From NCBI RefSeq assembly GCF_000173655.1, contig NZ_ABZU01000019.1:1-33296 (forward strand): DNA of 33,296 nt, in the 5' to 3' direction. This document shows, piece after piece, positions 10,600 through 21,483 of this stretch; the first letter of the stretch is position 1, and each line of letters opens with the position of its first letter. The translations under genes were made by a program, and so were the position numbers. Below the pieces are notes generated by a model. The model saw nothing but the letters and a program-made list of their open reading frames with translations, searched no databases and was not told where the DNA came from. Origin of the DNA: Corynebacterium amycolatum SK46. GTDB lineage: Bacteria > Actinomycetota > Actinomycetes > Mycobacteriales > Mycobacteriaceae.

Positions 10600-11805
10600 C
10601 TAATTCCTTCCATTGTTGGCGACAGCCTCGGCGGCGTCGTTCAGGCAGGCATCAATCAACTCGACGGCGCGGTTGACTTCCTCATCACTGAGGTTCAGCG
10701 GCGGCACGATACGCAGTACATTCGCCTGCGGCGCGTTCAGAATGACACCACGCTCATAACCGGCGTTAACCGCTTCCTTCGCCAGGTTCTCGCACAGCAC
10801 CAGCCCAAGCATGAAGCCGCGACCACGCACGTGATCAACATGGCTTAACGACGCGAGCTTGCGAGCCAGGACCTTGCCCTTCTCGGTGACTCGATTGAGC
10901 AGCTTTTCTTCTTCAAGTGTCTCGATGACGGCCAGGCCGGCAGCAGCACAGACCGGGTTGCCGCCAAAGGTGGTGCCGTGTGCACCAGGAGTGAACAGTT
11001 CCGCTGCGCGGCCGTTGGCGATGACAGCACCCAGCGGCAGGCCGCCGCCGAGCCCCTTGGCCAGGGTCATAACATCCGGCACGATGCCATCGTGCTGGTG
11101 GGCAAACCACTGGCCGGTACGGCCAATGCCGGTCTGTACTTCGTCGACGATCATGAGAACGTCGAAGCGCTTGGTCAGTTCGCGGACGGCAGCGAGGTAC
11201 CCCTCTGGCGGTGCGACCACGCCGGTCTCACCCTGAATTGGTTCCAGAATCACCGCAGCGACACCCAACGGATCGGATTCAATGGTCTTGGTGAGGAAGT
11301 CAATGTCACCGTAGGGCACGAACTCGACTCCGCCCGGCATCGGTTCAAACGGGGTGCGCTTGTCCGGCTGACCGGTCATGGCAAGTGCGCCCATGGTGCG
11401 GCCGTGGAACCCGTGGTGGGTCGCGATTATGCGATTGCGCCCCGTCAAACGTGCCAGCTTGAACGCGGCCTCATTGGCCTCGGTTCCGGAGTTGCAGAAC
11501 ATAACTCGGGTGTCATCAGTGTCCCAGCCGGTTAGCTCAATGAGCTTCTCGCCCAGTGCCAGCGGAGGCTCAGAGGCGAAGATGTTGGACACGTGCCCCA
11601 TCGTGGAAATCTGCTTGGACACAGCTTCCACGATGGCCGGATGTGCGTGACCCAGCGCGTTGACTGCAATACCGGCGAGCAGGTCCAGGTATTCCTTGCC
11701 CTCGGAATCCGTGACAATAGCGCCCTTACCCTGCACAAGCTCAATGCGCGGCGTGCCGTAATTGTTCATCATCGTGTGTTGCCACTGCTGCTTGAAGTCG
11801 CTCAT
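10600..11805 (-). CDS. argD: acetylornithine aminotransferase
   Basis: PLP-dependent class III aminotransferase that turns N-acetylglutamate semialdehyde into N-acetylornithine. The PLP-site segments [11 protein letters not shown] and [18 protein letters not shown] (containing the Schiff-base Lys) are clear, along with the N-terminal [13 protein letters not shown]. The length of 401 residues is normal. It follows argB by 56 bases with AGGTAGG upstream of the ATG at 11805. The same fold also serves succinyl-diaminopimelate and ornithine substrates; position in the arg cluster decides the call. Confidence 0.96.
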   Translation of the reverse strand: MSDFKQQWQHTMMNNYGTPRIELVQGKGAIVTDSEGKEYLDLLAGIAVNALGHAHPAIVEAVSKQISTMGHVSNIFASEPPLALGEKLIELTGWDTDDTRVMFCNSGTEANEAAFKLARLTGRNRIIATHHGFHGRTMGALAMTGQPDKRTPFEPMPGGVEFVPYGDIDFLTKTIESDPLGVAAVILEPIQGETGVVAPPEGYLAAVRELTKRFDVLMIVDEVQTGIGRTGQWFAHQHDGIVPDVMTLAKGLGGGLPLGAVIANGRAAELFTPGAHGTTFGGNPVCAAAGLAVIETLEEEKLLNRVTEKGKVLARKLASLSHVDHVRGRGFMLGLVLCENLAKEAVNAGYERGVILNAPQANVLRIVPPLNLSDEEVNRAVELIDACLNDAAEAVANNGRN

Positions 11806-11861
11806 GTCGTATTTCGACCTACCTAACGTGTGTAGCTAAATTCTTGTCAGTCTTTTCTGCC

Positions 11862-12755
11862 TTATCCGGGCTCTACCATTGTGCCGATACCGCCGGAAGT
11901 CATCAGCTCCAGCAGCACCGAGTGTGGCTGGCGGCCGTCGATAACGTGGGCCGCAGGCACTCCCTGATCCACTGCGTTCAGGCAGGACTCCATCTTCGGA
12001 ATCATTCCGGAATCCAGCGTCGGGAGGATTTCTCGCAGGTGCGAAGTTGAAATCTTCGACACCAGCGAATCGCGGTTCGGCCAATCCGTGTAGAGACCCT
12101 CGACATTAGTCAGAATCACCAAACGGTTCGCGTTAATTGCCGATGCCAGTGCACCTGCTGCCGTGTCGGCGTTGATGTTGTAGACCTCTTTGCCGTCAGC
12201 GGACGGCGCAATCGTGGAGACCACCGGAATACGTCCGGCATCAATCAGGTCCAATAGCGTTTCCGAGTGCACCTCGGTGATATTGCCAACCAACCCGATA
12301 TCTGTTTCCTTGCCACCGACGTTTACCGTGCGTCGAGTACCGGTGAACAGACCACCGTCCTCACCAGAGGTACCCACTGCATAGGGGCCGTAAGCGTTGA
12401 TGAGGTTCACCAGTTCGCGGCCGACCTGCCCGAAGAGCACCATGCGGACAATTTCCATGACCTCCGGAGTCGTGACACGGAAACCGCCTCGGAACTCTCC
12501 CTCCAGCCCCAGGCGCTTGAGCATCGACGAAATCTGGGGGCCGCCACCGTGGACAACCACCGGCTTCACACCCACGGTGCGCAGGAAAACCATGTCCTGC
12601 GCGAAGGCTTTCTTCAGTTTCAGGTCGGTCATCGCGTTACCGCCATACTTGACCACCACAATCTTGTCACGGTGGTGCTGCAGCCAAGGCAGTGCTTCCG
12701 CCAGCACATGTGCCCGCTGTTCGAAGGACAGCCCTTCGGTCAACTGGTGAACCAT
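11862..12755 (-). CDS. argB: acetylglutamate kinase
   Basis: Phosphorylates N-acetylglutamate, usually the arginine-inhibited step in organisms with the ArgJ cycle. Amino acid kinase fold: [10 protein letters not shown] near residue 33 and [14 protein letters not shown] near 67 are the nucleotide and substrate loops, and [15 protein letters not shown] lies towards the C-terminus. The N-terminal extension ([19 protein letters not shown]) matches the helix linked to arginine inhibition and hexamer formation in other species. At 297 residues the length is normal. GAGGAG precedes the ATG; the gap from argJ is 21 bases. Confidence 0.96.
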   Translation of the reverse strand: MVHQLTEGLSFEQRAHVLAEALPWLQHHRDKIVVVKYGGNAMTDLKLKKAFAQDMVFLRTVGVKPVVVHGGGPQISSMLKRLGLEGEFRGGFRVTTPEVMEIVRMVLFGQVGRELVNLINAYGPYAVGTSGEDGGLFTGTRRTVNVGGKETDIGLVGNITEVHSETLLDLIDAGRIPVVSTIAPSADGKEVYNINADTAAGALASAINANRLVILTNVEGLYTDWPNRDSLVSKISTSHLREILPTLDSGMIPKMESCLNAVDQGVPAAHVIDGRQPHSVLLELMTSGGIGTMVEPG

Positions 12756-12776
12756 TGCAGAGTCTCCTCAAAACCT

Positions 12777-13985
12777 TTACGACGAATATGCCGAGTTGAT
12801 GTGAACGTAGTCGTGGGAAAGGTCCGTCGTACGAATCGTGGCTTCTTCCGGATTACCAGTACCGAGGTCAACCTCAACGGCAATGTCCTTGCCGGACAGA
12901 TCCACTTCACGAGCATCAGGCGTGCCACCGGTATCGCGACAGACCACGTGACCATTGAAGGAAACCGTGATGTGCTCCGGATCCATATCCACCGGCGCGG
13001 TACCGACAGCCGCCAGCACACGACCCCAGTTCGGGTCCGAACCGAACATCGCACACTTGAAGAGGTTGTCGCGGCCGATAATTCGAGCAGCTACCAGGGC
13101 ATCTTCCGCGCCACCGGTGCCACGCACGGTCACGGACACACGCTTGGTCACGCCTTCGGCGTCCGACTGCATCTGGCGTGCGATGGAATCACACACGCTG
13201 AGCACTGCCTGGTCGAGCTCCTCCTGCGAGGGCTTCACACCAGAGGCACCGTTAGCCAAGATGATGACGGTGTCATTGGTGGAGGTGGAGCCATCAATAT
13301 CTAGGCGGTTAAACGTAACCTCGCTAGCCTTGGCAATAGCCTCGTGCGCCATTTCTGCGCTTACCGACGCATCCGTCGTAATCACACCGAGCATTGTGGC
13401 CATCGACGGGCTAATCATGCCAACACCCTTGCCCATAGCGCCGACAGTGAATCCGTCACCATGCGCAACGGCCTGCTTTGCCACCAAGTCAGTGGTCAAG
13501 ATGGCTTCTGCTGCAGCCGTACCTGCGGCGGCATCGCTGCCCAGATTCTCACAAAGCTTCGGCACACCTGCCAGCACAATGTCCATCGGCAACCGGTCAC
13601 CAATCAAGCCGGTGGAACAGGTACCAATCTCGGTAACATCGACGCCGAGCTCATCTGCGACCTTCTGGCAGACTTCGAGGGCGTCGGCAATACCCGGCTG
13701 ACCATTGCAGGCATTGGCGTTGCCGGAGTTCAGCACCACAGCTGACAGCTTGCCGTCAGCGATGTGCTTCTTGGAAACCGTCACCGGCGCAGCCTGGACA
13801 CGGTTGGTGGTAAAGACAGCCGCGGCGGTCTTCTCCGGCCCCTGGTTTACGATGAGCGCCATGTCCGGGTTTCCGCTGACCTTGATGCCTGCAATGACAC
13901 CACTGGCCGCGAACCCCTGAGGTGCACATACGCCGCCTTCGTCACCAGCGACGTTGACGAGACCTTCTTTTTCTTCCTTCATCAT
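12777..13985 (-). CDS. argJ: bifunctional ornithine acetyltransferase/N-acetylglutamate synthase
   Basis: Moves the acetyl group from N-acetylornithine to glutamate, making the pathway cyclic; some forms also accept acetyl-CoA. The self-cleavage signature is seen as [14 protein letters not shown], where the Thr of ATMLG becomes the N-terminal nucleophile of the beta chain. At 402 residues the length is normal. The first of two adjacent ATG codons (13985) has AGGAG six bases upstream; its ATGA overlaps the argC stop by four bases. No argE or argA is present here, in line with the cyclic route. Confidence 0.96.
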   Translation of the reverse strand: MMKEEKEGLVNVAGDEGGVCAPQGFAASGVIAGIKVSGNPDMALIVNQGPEKTAAAVFTTNRVQAAPVTVSKKHIADGKLSAVVLNSGNANACNGQPGIADALEVCQKVADELGVDVTEIGTCSTGLIGDRLPMDIVLAGVPKLCENLGSDAAAGTAAAEAILTTDLVAKQAVAHGDGFTVGAMGKGVGMISPSMATMLGVITTDASVSAEMAHEAIAKASEVTFNRLDIDGSTSTNDTVIILANGASGVKPSQEELDQAVLSVCDSIARQMQSDAEGVTKRVSVTVRGTGGAEDALVAARIIGRDNLFKCAMFGSDPNWGRVLAAVGTAPVDMDPEHITVSFNGHVVCRDTGGTPDAREVDLSGKDIAVEVDLGTGNPEEATIRTTDLSHDYVHINSAYSS

Positions 13986-15022
13986 GGGGCAACTCCTACC
14001 AATGGAAGTCCTGCAGTTTCATTCTGTCCAGTAACCAAATTCATGCACTGAACTGCGGCACCACCGGTGCCCTTTGTCAGATTGTCAATCGCCGAGGTCA
14101 ATACCAGGCGCTTGGCGCGTTCATCTACCTCAACCTGAATCTGAACCAAGTTAGAGCCAATTACCGACTGCGTCTGCGGCTGCAGCCCTTCGGCCAACAC
14201 CTGTACAAACGGCTCACCCTTGTAGAACTCGAGGTAGGCCTCCCGTGCGGCTGCCTCCGTCACCCCGTCGACAAGCGGGGCGGTGATAGTGGTGAGAATG
14301 CCGCGCGACGTTGGGGCGAGTACGGGCGTGAAGCTGACGGTGAGATCCTCTGCGTACGGCTTGAGGTTTTGCAGGAACTCCGCGGTGTGGCGGTGCTTGC
14401 CTGCGGTGTTGTAGGCGCGGAGATTGCCCATAACCTCGGACCCGAGCAGGGGCACAGCTGCCTTCTTGCCCGCACCGGAGGTACCGGTGACGGAAACAAC
14501 GGACAGATCCGGCTTGACCAGGCCCTTTGCAACTGCCGGCAGTGCCGTAATAGTACCGCCAGTGGGGAAACACCCCGGCACAGCAATGCGCTTGGAAGCA
14601 GCCACTACTTCCCTGTTGCCCGGCAGCTCTGGAATACCGTAAGTCCAGGTACCGGCGTGCTCCGAGCCGTAGTAGTGCTCCCACTCAGCGGCATCCTGCA
14701 GGCGGAAATCCGCGCCGCAGTCAATAATCACCGTGTCATCCCCTAACTGCTCTGCAATCGCAGCCGAATGACCGTGGGGCAGACCGAGGAACACCACGTC
14801 ATGCCCAGCGAGTGTGTCACCATTAGTCGGCTCAATACGGCGGTCAGCCAAAGGCGCCACATGAGGCATAATGTCGCCCACACGAGCACCCGCGTTGGAT
14901 GCTCCTGTTAGTGCGCCGATGGTCAGTTCGCCGGAAAGATACGCCGGGTGCGACAACAGGAGGCGGAGGATCTCTCCTCCTGCGTAACCGGTCGCACCGG
15001 CAATGGCAACGGAAATACTCAT
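13982..15022 (-). CDS. argC: N-acetyl-gamma-glutamyl-phosphate reductase
   Basis: NADPH-dependent reduction of N-acetylglutamyl phosphate to the semialdehyde. The N-terminal [16 protein letters not shown] is the nucleotide-binding loop, and VPGCFPTGG holds the catalytic Cys; the C-terminus [16 protein letters not shown] is also family-typical. The ATG at 15022 (346 residues) starts MSISVAIAG; an ATG nine bases upstream at 15031 is also possible. Neither has a strong ribosome binding site. It is the first gene of the arginine cluster; the region upstream is rich in ATTCA/TGAAT pentamers. Confidence 0.95.
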   Translation of the reverse strand: MSISVAIAGATGYAGGEILRLLLSHPAYLSGELTIGALTGASNAGARVGDIMPHVAPLADRRIEPTNGDTLAGHDVVFLGLPHGHSAAIAEQLGDDTVIIDCGADFRLQDAAEWEHYYGSEHAGTWTYGIPELPGNREVVAASKRIAVPGCFPTGGTITALPAVAKGLVKPDLSVVSVTGTSGAGKKAAVPLLGSEVMGNLRAYNTAGKHRHTAEFLQNLKPYAEDLTVSFTPVLAPTSRGILTTITAPLVDGVTEAAAREAYLEFYKGEPFVQVLAEGLQPQTQSVIGSNLVQIQVEVDERAKRLVLTSAIDNLTKGTGGAAVQCMNLVTGQNETAGLPLVGVAP

Positions 15023-15029
15023 GCCAAAC

Positions 15030-15213
15030 ATTCAACACTTTTATTCACTGTGTTGCAAGATATTCATAGAATTCGTTGCCAAAGTGCTGGAATTTTACCG
15101 ATGAGACTTGAGTGAATTATGAATATAACGCCGTCGTCGGCACATACTCTTCCTTCACCGAGCACGCCGGTCATTCAATCAGTACGCCGGATCACTCAAC
15201 GCCGGACTATTCA
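15030..15213 (-). promoter_or_regulatory. putative ArgR operator region upstream of argC
   Basis: Seven copies of ATTCA or its complement TGAAT lie between 15030 and 15213 (starts at 15030, 15043, 15062, 15113, 15120, 15173, 15209). At equal base frequencies one would expect about 0.4. TGAAT/ATTCA is the half-site of the classical ARG box (E. coli consensus), and argR lies in the downstream operon. The best paired arrangement is TATGAATATCTTGCA in minus orientation near 15054-15068. The argC promoter itself could not be fixed; TATATT or CATAAT boxes near 15115-15126 are candidates. Confidence 0.45.
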
Positions 15214-15214
15214 A
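15164..15214. repeat. three direct copies of a 16-base element
   Basis: In minus orientation the copies read TTGAATAGTCCGGCGT (15199-15214), TTGAGTGATCCGGCGT (15184-15199) and TTGAATGACCGGCGT (15164-15178, one base shorter). The first and second share one base. The right-most copy overlaps the stop codon of the protease gene. The array lies 142 to 192 bases upstream of argC and each copy carries the ATTCA/TGAAT-type pentamer or a one-base variant. Confidence 0.8.
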
Positions 15215-16043
15215 CTACGACGCTTGGCTCCTGGCTCATCACGCCATCCGCCCACTGCGCCACCGATGACGTCGTGGTGTAAAGATAGTAACCCGACTCC
15301 TCCGGTGCGACGCTGCCATCAAAAGCCACCGCGCCCGAGAACACCGCCGCTAGCTGGCCGTCGATAAAGAGCGGTCCGCCCGAATCGCCCACCTGCAACG
15401 CCGCGGGGCGCTCCATACGCGCCAACACGGAGTCTTCCCGCACGCACTGTTGATACTTCACCGGACACATCGACGCGGTGACGGTCGCCGACGGCAGCGA
15501 GCCATCCGCAACATCGCCGAGCAGCGAGCGTCCATAGACCGTGCCTGCCGTTTCTTGCTCCGAAAACGCTTGACGACGTTCCATTGCGGGATACTCCGGA
15601 AGAGCTGCATCATCCGCAAGGTGAACAAGCGCTACGTCACCGGTGAGCGCAATCTCCCAGCTATCAATCGGTACACGCCGGGCATCCGGGCCGAAACCGA
15701 CCTCGACTTCCCCAACCTGCTGCGGGACATCACGCACGCAGTGAGCCGCGGTCATTACCCACTGCGGGGCGATTGCAGTTCCCGTGCAAAAGTTTCCGGT
15801 ATGGGGACTGGTCCGGACCATGACCGACACCACGGAGTCCGCCGCCACACTAGGCGCAGCAGCCTCCCCGCCAACCAGCGCAACCGCACTCGGCGCGCCG
15901 GTGAGCCATAGACCTGCTGTGACAGCAGCTGCAGCCACGGTCGCCGCAGGCTTCGGGCTGCTCACAGCGCGCGCTCCAACGCGCTGCTCTCGTGCCTCTG
16001 CGCTATTCAGCCTGTTGTCGCGGTGCCGCAAGATGCCAATCAT
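15207..16043 (-). CDS. secreted trypsin-like serine protease (S1 family)
   Basis: A 278-residue chymotrypsin-fold protease. A long basic N-terminus is followed by a hydrophobic stretch ending near PSAVA (about residues 35-55), consistent with export. The catalytic triad is complete: His101 in MTAAHC, Asp136 in GDVALVHL and Ser221 in GDSGGPLF. Four Cys (86, 102, 193, 200) could form two disulfides. The ATG at 16043 has GGGAGAG a few bases upstream. It begins 27 bases after pheT on the same strand, so it is probably read from the pheST transcript. The substrate is unknown. Confidence 0.9.
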   Translation of the reverse strand: MIGILRHRDNRLNSAEAREQRVGARAVSSPKPAATVAAAAVTAGLWLTGAPSAVALVGGEAAAPSVAADSVVSVMVRTSPHTGNFCTGTAIAPQWVMTAAHCVRDVPQQVGEVEVGFGPDARRVPIDSWEIALTGDVALVHLADDAALPEYPAMERRQAFSEQETAGTVYGRSLLGDVADGSLPSATVTASMCPVKYQQCVREDSVLARMERPAALQVGDSGGPLFIDGQLAAVFSGAVAFDGSVAPEESGYYLYTTTSSVAQWADGVMSQEPSVVVE

Positions 16044-16070
16044 GGGTATCTCTCCCTGGGGTCTCCCCTT

Positions 16071-18563
16071 TTAGCCGCGCAGCTGAGCGCCGTGACGGGT
16101 GGTGGCCAGATCAATGGCCGCCTCACGAGCTGCGGAAGCTTCCTCTTCCTTCAGCGTACGGTCCGGTGCGCGGAAACGCAGGGAGTACGCCAGTGAGCGA
16201 ACGCCTTCACCCATCTGCTCGGAACGGTAAACGTCGAAGATACGGATGGATTCGAGGAGCTCACCGGCACCCTCCACCAGAGTCTTCTCCACCTCTGCGG
16301 CTGAGACCTCATCGCTGACAACAAGCGCGACATCCTGGTGGACAGCCGGGAACGGGCTGAGTACCGGCGCCGGCAGGTGCTCCGTCACTGGCAGTGCATC
16401 GAGATTGATCTCCATAGCGCAGGTCCGCTCCGGCAGACCAGCATCCTTGCACACCTTCGGGTGCAGCTCACCGGCGTGGCCGACGACGTGACCGTCGACA
16501 AGCAGCTCAGCGCAGCGGCCCGGGTGCCACGGCAGCACCTCAGCGTTACGGATCTCCAGCTCGACGTTGGCGGCGCGGGCAACAATGCGCGCGGCTTCGA
16601 TGGCATCGGCGACGGTGTACGCGGCCTCATCACCCCACGGGCTATCCAGGCGGATACGCCCACAGGCGACAGTGGCGACGTGCAGTGGCTGCTCCGGCAG
16701 CGAGTCCAAAAGCTCAGCGCGCTCGGCCTCGCTCGGCAAGCCGGCAGTCGACGGCATCGGCGAGACACCGTTACCGCGCTCGATGGATACCTGCTCCACA
16801 CCGTAGAGCGACAGGTCGACCTGGCCGCGAGCAACATTGCGCTTCAGCGACTCCAGCATGGACGGCAGCAGAGTCGTGCCCAGCTGAGCGTGGTCGGACT
16901 CCAACGGGTTGATGACCTTGACGGTGTTACGACGCGGGTCATCAGCGTCCAGGCCCCAGACGTCGAACACATCGTTGGCAATGAACGGTGTCGGCAGAAT
17001 CTCCAGGTAGCCATTGTGGGCCAGCGCGTGACCGACGAAGCGACGGCGCAGCTGGCGCTCGGTCAGACCGCGGCCGGCCGGAGCGATTGGAAGGATAACC
17101 GGAATGTCTTCCAGACCCTCCAGTCGCAGGATTTCCTCAACCAGGTCAGCGGACATGGTCAGGTCCGAGCGCCAGGTTGGCGGAGTGACAGCCAGGCGGT
17201 CACCGTTGTCAACGACCTCGCAACCGACCTCGCGCAGGCGACCAATGACGGTTTCACGCGGGTAATCAACGCCCGCAATTTCGCTGGCGCGGTTGACGGC
17301 AAAGTCAATAGTCGGCATGGTGGCAACCTCGCCGAGCAGGGTGCGACCAGTGTCGATAGTGCCGCCGGCGATGTCAGCGAGCAGCTGGCAGGCCAAGTCC
17401 AGAGCCGGCTCGACAAGAGCGGTGTCGACGCCGCGCTCGAAACGTCGTGAAGCCTCGGAGCTCAGCTTGTGGCGGCGACCACTACGGAAGACGTGCAGCG
17501 GCGACCAGTTGGCGGCCTCGAGGACCACATCGGTGGTGTCGTCGGCAATCTCGGAGGTAAGTCCGCCCATGATGCCGGCCAGCGACTGAATACCGTTGTC
17601 GTCGCAGATGACGACGTCCGCCGGGTCGAGCTTGCGGTCCACGTGGTCGAGAGTCGTCAGAGTCTCGCCGGCCTTAGCGTTACGGATGTGCAGGCCACCA
17701 GCGATCTTGGAGCCATCGAAGGCGTGCATCGGCTGACCGAGCAGCAGCATCACGTAGTTGGTGACGTCCGTGGCCACGTTGACCGGACGCTGACCAGCCA
17801 GCAGCAGGCGGCGGCGCATCCACCATGGGGTCTCGGCGTTCGGATTGATGCCGGTGACACGGCGCAGACCAAAGCGGCGGGTGTCGGTGTCCTCGTCGAT
17901 GGTGACATCCAGGATCTCACCTTCGACCGGTAGCTCCTTGACCTTGGCTGGATCGGCGAAGTCGAGGTTGAATGCGGAGCAGATCTCGCGGCCAAGACCG
18001 CGGGCCGACAGCGCATAACCGCGGTCCGGAGTGATGTTGACCTCGAACTTCTCCTCATCGAGACCGATGAACTCCTTGGCGCACGAACCCAGCTCAGCCG
18101 GAGCCGACGGGAGCGTCAGAATGCCTGCGGAGGAATCGGTCATGCCCAGCTCAGCCTCGGAGCAGAGCATGCCGTTGGAAATCTTGCCGTAGGTCTTACG
18201 CGCGGAAATCTCGAAACCACCCGGCAGCACGCAGCCCGGCAGTGCGACGACGACAATCGAGCCCTCTTCGAAGTTGCGGGCACCACAGATAATCTCCTGC
18301 AGTTCGCCGGTGCCATTGGCATCGCCGACGTTGACCTGGCAGAAGCGAATTGGCTTCTTGAAGCCCTCGAGCTCCTCAATGTGGTCGACACGACCGAAAA
18401 CCAGCGGGCCCTCGATCTTCTCCAGCGGCTCGTGTCCCTCGGTTTCAAAACCAACGCGGACAAAGCCCTCATCCAGCTCGTCCGGGGTGACGGACCAGTC
18501 CGGGTTGATGGTGTTCTCTGGGCCGCGAACGATTTCAGTGACCCACGACTGTGGAATGAACAT
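16071..18563 (-). CDS. pheT: phenylalanyl-tRNA synthetase beta subunit
   Basis: Beta chain of the alpha2-beta2 enzyme that charges tRNA-Phe. At 830 residues it has the full bacterial layout: an N-terminal tRNA-binding (EMAP-like) domain with FCQVNVGDANGTGELQ and ICGARN, the B3/B4 editing domain, B5, the pseudo-catalytic core, and the C-terminal anticodon-binding ferredoxin-like domain (FDVYRSEQMGEGVRSLAYSL). TAGGAG precedes the ATG at 18563. It follows pheS by 32 bases and the two are co-transcribed. Confidence 0.97.
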   Translation of the reverse strand: MFIPQSWVTEIVRGPENTINPDWSVTPDELDEGFVRVGFETEGHEPLEKIEGPLVFGRVDHIEELEGFKKPIRFCQVNVGDANGTGELQEIICGARNFEEGSIVVVALPGCVLPGGFEISARKTYGKISNGMLCSEAELGMTDSSAGILTLPSAPAELGSCAKEFIGLDEEKFEVNITPDRGYALSARGLGREICSAFNLDFADPAKVKELPVEGEILDVTIDEDTDTRRFGLRRVTGINPNAETPWWMRRRLLLAGQRPVNVATDVTNYVMLLLGQPMHAFDGSKIAGGLHIRNAKAGETLTTLDHVDRKLDPADVVICDDNGIQSLAGIMGGLTSEIADDTTDVVLEAANWSPLHVFRSGRRHKLSSEASRRFERGVDTALVEPALDLACQLLADIAGGTIDTGRTLLGEVATMPTIDFAVNRASEIAGVDYPRETVIGRLREVGCEVVDNGDRLAVTPPTWRSDLTMSADLVEEILRLEGLEDIPVILPIAPAGRGLTERQLRRRFVGHALAHNGYLEILPTPFIANDVFDVWGLDADDPRRNTVKVINPLESDHAQLGTTLLPSMLESLKRNVARGQVDLSLYGVEQVSIERGNGVSPMPSTAGLPSEAERAELLDSLPEQPLHVATVACGRIRLDSPWGDEAAYTVADAIEAARIVARAANVELEIRNAEVLPWHPGRCAELLVDGHVVGHAGELHPKVCKDAGLPERTCAMEINLDALPVTEHLPAPVLSPFPAVHQDVALVVSDEVSAAEVEKTLVEGAGELLESIRIFDVYRSEQMGEGVRSLAYSLRFRAPDRTLKEEEASAAREAAIDLATTRHGAQLRG

Positions 18564-18595
18564 GTAAGTAAAACTCCTATCTGTAGGTCAGTGAA

Positions 18596-19648
<1,053 letters not shown>

Positions 19649-19691
19649 TCAACCACTTCTATATAGGACTATCAGTTCTTGTGATGGAACA

Positions 19692-19697
19692 ATCATA
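19692..19697 (-). promoter_or_regulatory. candidate -10 element for pheST
   Basis: TATGAT on the minus strand in the 98-base gap between the methyltransferase and pheS. No good -35 is visible 16-18 bases further upstream, which is usual for corynebacterial promoters. Transcription would begin near 19685, giving a leader of about 40 bases. Confidence 0.3.
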
Positions 19698-19743
19698 GTC
19701 GAGGATAACTGCACACGTGCACGCACCTCACCATCGAGGTTTC

Positions 19744-20574
19744 CTAGTTACCCCGAACTGTCTCCCACAGGCACATAGCCGCTGCGGTGGCGAGGTTCAA
19801 CGACTCCGCCTCGCCCTTAATCGGGATGGCCACACTCGCCCCCGCCGAGGCCGTAATCTCCTCCGACAGGCCATGTGCCTCGTTACCGAAAAGCCAGGCG
19901 ACGGGACCGTCGGGAAGCGCATCAACACCGAGCGTGAGAGCGCCATCCATCGCCGTAGCGAGGGTGGTAAAGCCCGCTTCCCTGACTCTCTCCACAACGA
20001 CATCGATATCGCGCTCGCGTGCGACCGGTGTATGAAACACAGACCCCGCAGAGGAACGCACGGCCTTCGAGTTCAAAGGGTCAACCGAATCGCCAGCAAG
20101 GATCACCGCACCAGCACCGAGGGCATCAGTCATGCGCACAATCGTGCCCACATTGCCCGGGTCATTGCACTCCACCGGAATCACCAGACAACCGGACTGC
20201 TTTCCAACCTCAATGGCCTCCTCCAACGAAGTGGACACCGCACCTGTGTCGCAGACGGCGAAAAGCCCGGTAGTGGTGACGGTTTCGCTTAATGAGCGGG
20301 CGGCGGAGTCGTCGATAAGCGAAACAGACTTGCGCTGCGTCCCAGATTCGAGATACCCAGTGAGCAGCTCGCAGAACTGCTCGGCGGCGGGTGCCGTGAC
20401 GAAGATTTCCACGACAGCCTCTGCGCGGATAGCCGCATCGACGGAATTGAAGCCCTCGACGAGGAAGCGCCCGGCCTTCTTCCGCTTGGCCGCACGGTGG
20501 AGCTGAATAGCCGCCGAGACACGCGGAGTGCGAGGAGTAAACGGCTCGTCGTTGAAGTACAGCGCAGAGTTCAT
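19744..20574 (-). CDS. TrmH/SpoU-family RNA 2'-O-methyltransferase
   Basis: SAM-dependent RNA ribose methyltransferase with the knotted SPOUT fold; the substrate is a tRNA or 23S rRNA position that I cannot name from sequence. The three family motifs are clear: NDPGNVGTIVRMTDALGAG (motif 1), WLFGNEAHGLSEEI (motif 2) and IPIKGEAESLNLATAAAM (motif 3, with conserved Ser-Leu-Asn). The N-terminal substrate-binding part (AAKRKKAGRFLVEGFNSVD) is typical. The ATG at 20574 gives 276 residues and has AGGA nine bases upstream; the longer frame to 20637 is less likely. It lies between the ribosomal-protein operon and pheST, as in other corynebacteria. Confidence 0.93.
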   Translation of the reverse strand: MNSALYFNDEPFTPRTPRVSAAIQLHRAAKRKKAGRFLVEGFNSVDAAIRAEAVVEIFVTAPAAEQFCELLTGYLESGTQRKSVSLIDDSAARSLSETVTTTGLFAVCDTGAVSTSLEEAIEVGKQSGCLVIPVECNDPGNVGTIVRMTDALGAGAVILAGDSVDPLNSKAVRSSAGSVFHTPVARERDIDVVVERVREAGFTTLATAMDGALTLGVDALPDGPVAWLFGNEAHGLSEEITASAGASVAIPIKGEAESLNLATAAAMCLWETVRGN

Positions 20575-20627
20575 AGTGATTAATCCTAGTGATGCGGCTC
20601 GGGATTCATAACTGCCAGCGCGGATAC

Positions 20628-20676
20628 GAAAAACCACCGCCGAGGTTATTCGTTAACCCAATCGACGGTGGTTTTT
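20628..20676. terminator. bidirectional terminator hairpin after rplT
   Basis: GAAAAACCACCG near 20628-20639 and its complement CGGTGGTTTTTC at 20665-20676 form a long stem (with a further CGA/TCG pair) around a loop of about 20 bases. Both arms end in A/T runs, so it can work on either strand. On the minus strand it ends the infC-rpmI-rplT transcript, about 75 bases past the rplT stop, and it separates it from the methyltransferase gene. Confidence 0.85.
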
Positions 20677-20751
20677 CAAAGATGTTGGCAAGACCGCACT
20701 GCCAGTCGCAGACGCTTGCCGACGCTACGTACGAGTTACCTCGTAGCTGCT

Positions 20752-21135
20752 TTACTTAGCAGCAGGAGCGTTGACGTCCTCCGGCAGAGCGTCCTTAGCG
20801 ACCTTGACCAGAGCAGCGAATGCCTGCGGGTCGTTGACAGCCAGCTCAGCCAGGTTCTTACGGTCAACCTCAACGCCAGCCAGGTTCAGGCCCTGGACGA
20901 AGCGGTTGTAGGTGATGTCGTTAGCGCGGGCAGCAGCGTTGATGCGCTGAATCCACAGACGACGGAACTGACCCTTACGGTGGCGGCGATCGCGGAACTC
21001 GTAAGTCTTGGAGTGGAGCATCTGCTCCTTGGCCTTGCGGTACAGGCGAGAGCGCTGACCACGGTAGCCCTTTGCGGAATCGAGAACTTCGCGACGCTTC
21101 TTCTTAGCGTTAACAGACCGCTTCACACGTGCCAC
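20752..21135 (-). CDS. rplT: 50S ribosomal protein L20
   Basis: Ribosomal large-subunit assembly protein and, in several bacteria, the autoregulator of its own operon. The N-terminus [19 protein letters not shown] and the segment [23 protein letters not shown] (read in parts: [11 protein letters not shown] and NLAELAV) are diagnostic. At 127 residues it is close to the usual 118-128. The ATG at 21135 has AAGGAAG upstream. Third gene of infC-rpmI-rplT; a bidirectional terminator follows. Confidence 0.98.
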   Translation of the reverse strand: MARVKRSVNAKKKRREVLDSAKGYRGQRSRLYRKAKEQMLHSKTYEFRDRRHRKGQFRRLWIQRINAAARANDITYNRFVQGLNLAGVEVDRKNLAELAVNDPQAFAALVKVAKDALPEDVNAPAAK

Positions 21136-21212
21136 GGTGATACTTCCTTTTCGTTGTCTTTAAGAACTAGTGAAATTAAGAGGGCGATTGCCCTGGGACG
21201 AGACTTGAAAAA

Positions 21213-21407
21213 TTAAGCCTTGCCCAGCAGACGCTTGACGCGCTTGACGTCCGACTTAGCAACGTCCGTAGTGCCCTTCAGGCGACGGGTACGAGTGGAC
21301 GGCTTGCCCTCCAGGAGGTGGCGGCGGTTAGCCTGCTCGCGGCGCAGCTTGCCGGAACCGGTAACCTTGATGCGCTTTGCGGTGCCCTTGTGGGTCTTCT
21401 GCTTCAT
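21213..21407 (-). CDS. rpmI: 50S ribosomal protein L35
   Basis: Small basic large-subunit protein of 64 residues, [20 protein letters not shown] at the start and [20 protein letters not shown] towards the end. The ATG at 21407 is chosen because it matches the family start and has GGGGAGAG seven to eight bases upstream; the frame is open for 14 more codons without support. Lies between infC and rplT, the usual order. Confidence 0.98.
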   Translation of the reverse strand: MKQKTHKGTAKRIKVTGSGKLRREQANRRHLLEGKPSTRTRRLKGTTDVAKSDVKRVKRLLGKA

Positions 21408-21483
21408 GTTAAAACTCTCCCCTACCGATCTTTGACGCTCGTGGCGCAAAAATCTCGTTTACAACCATTTCTGGTCAGGTCGG

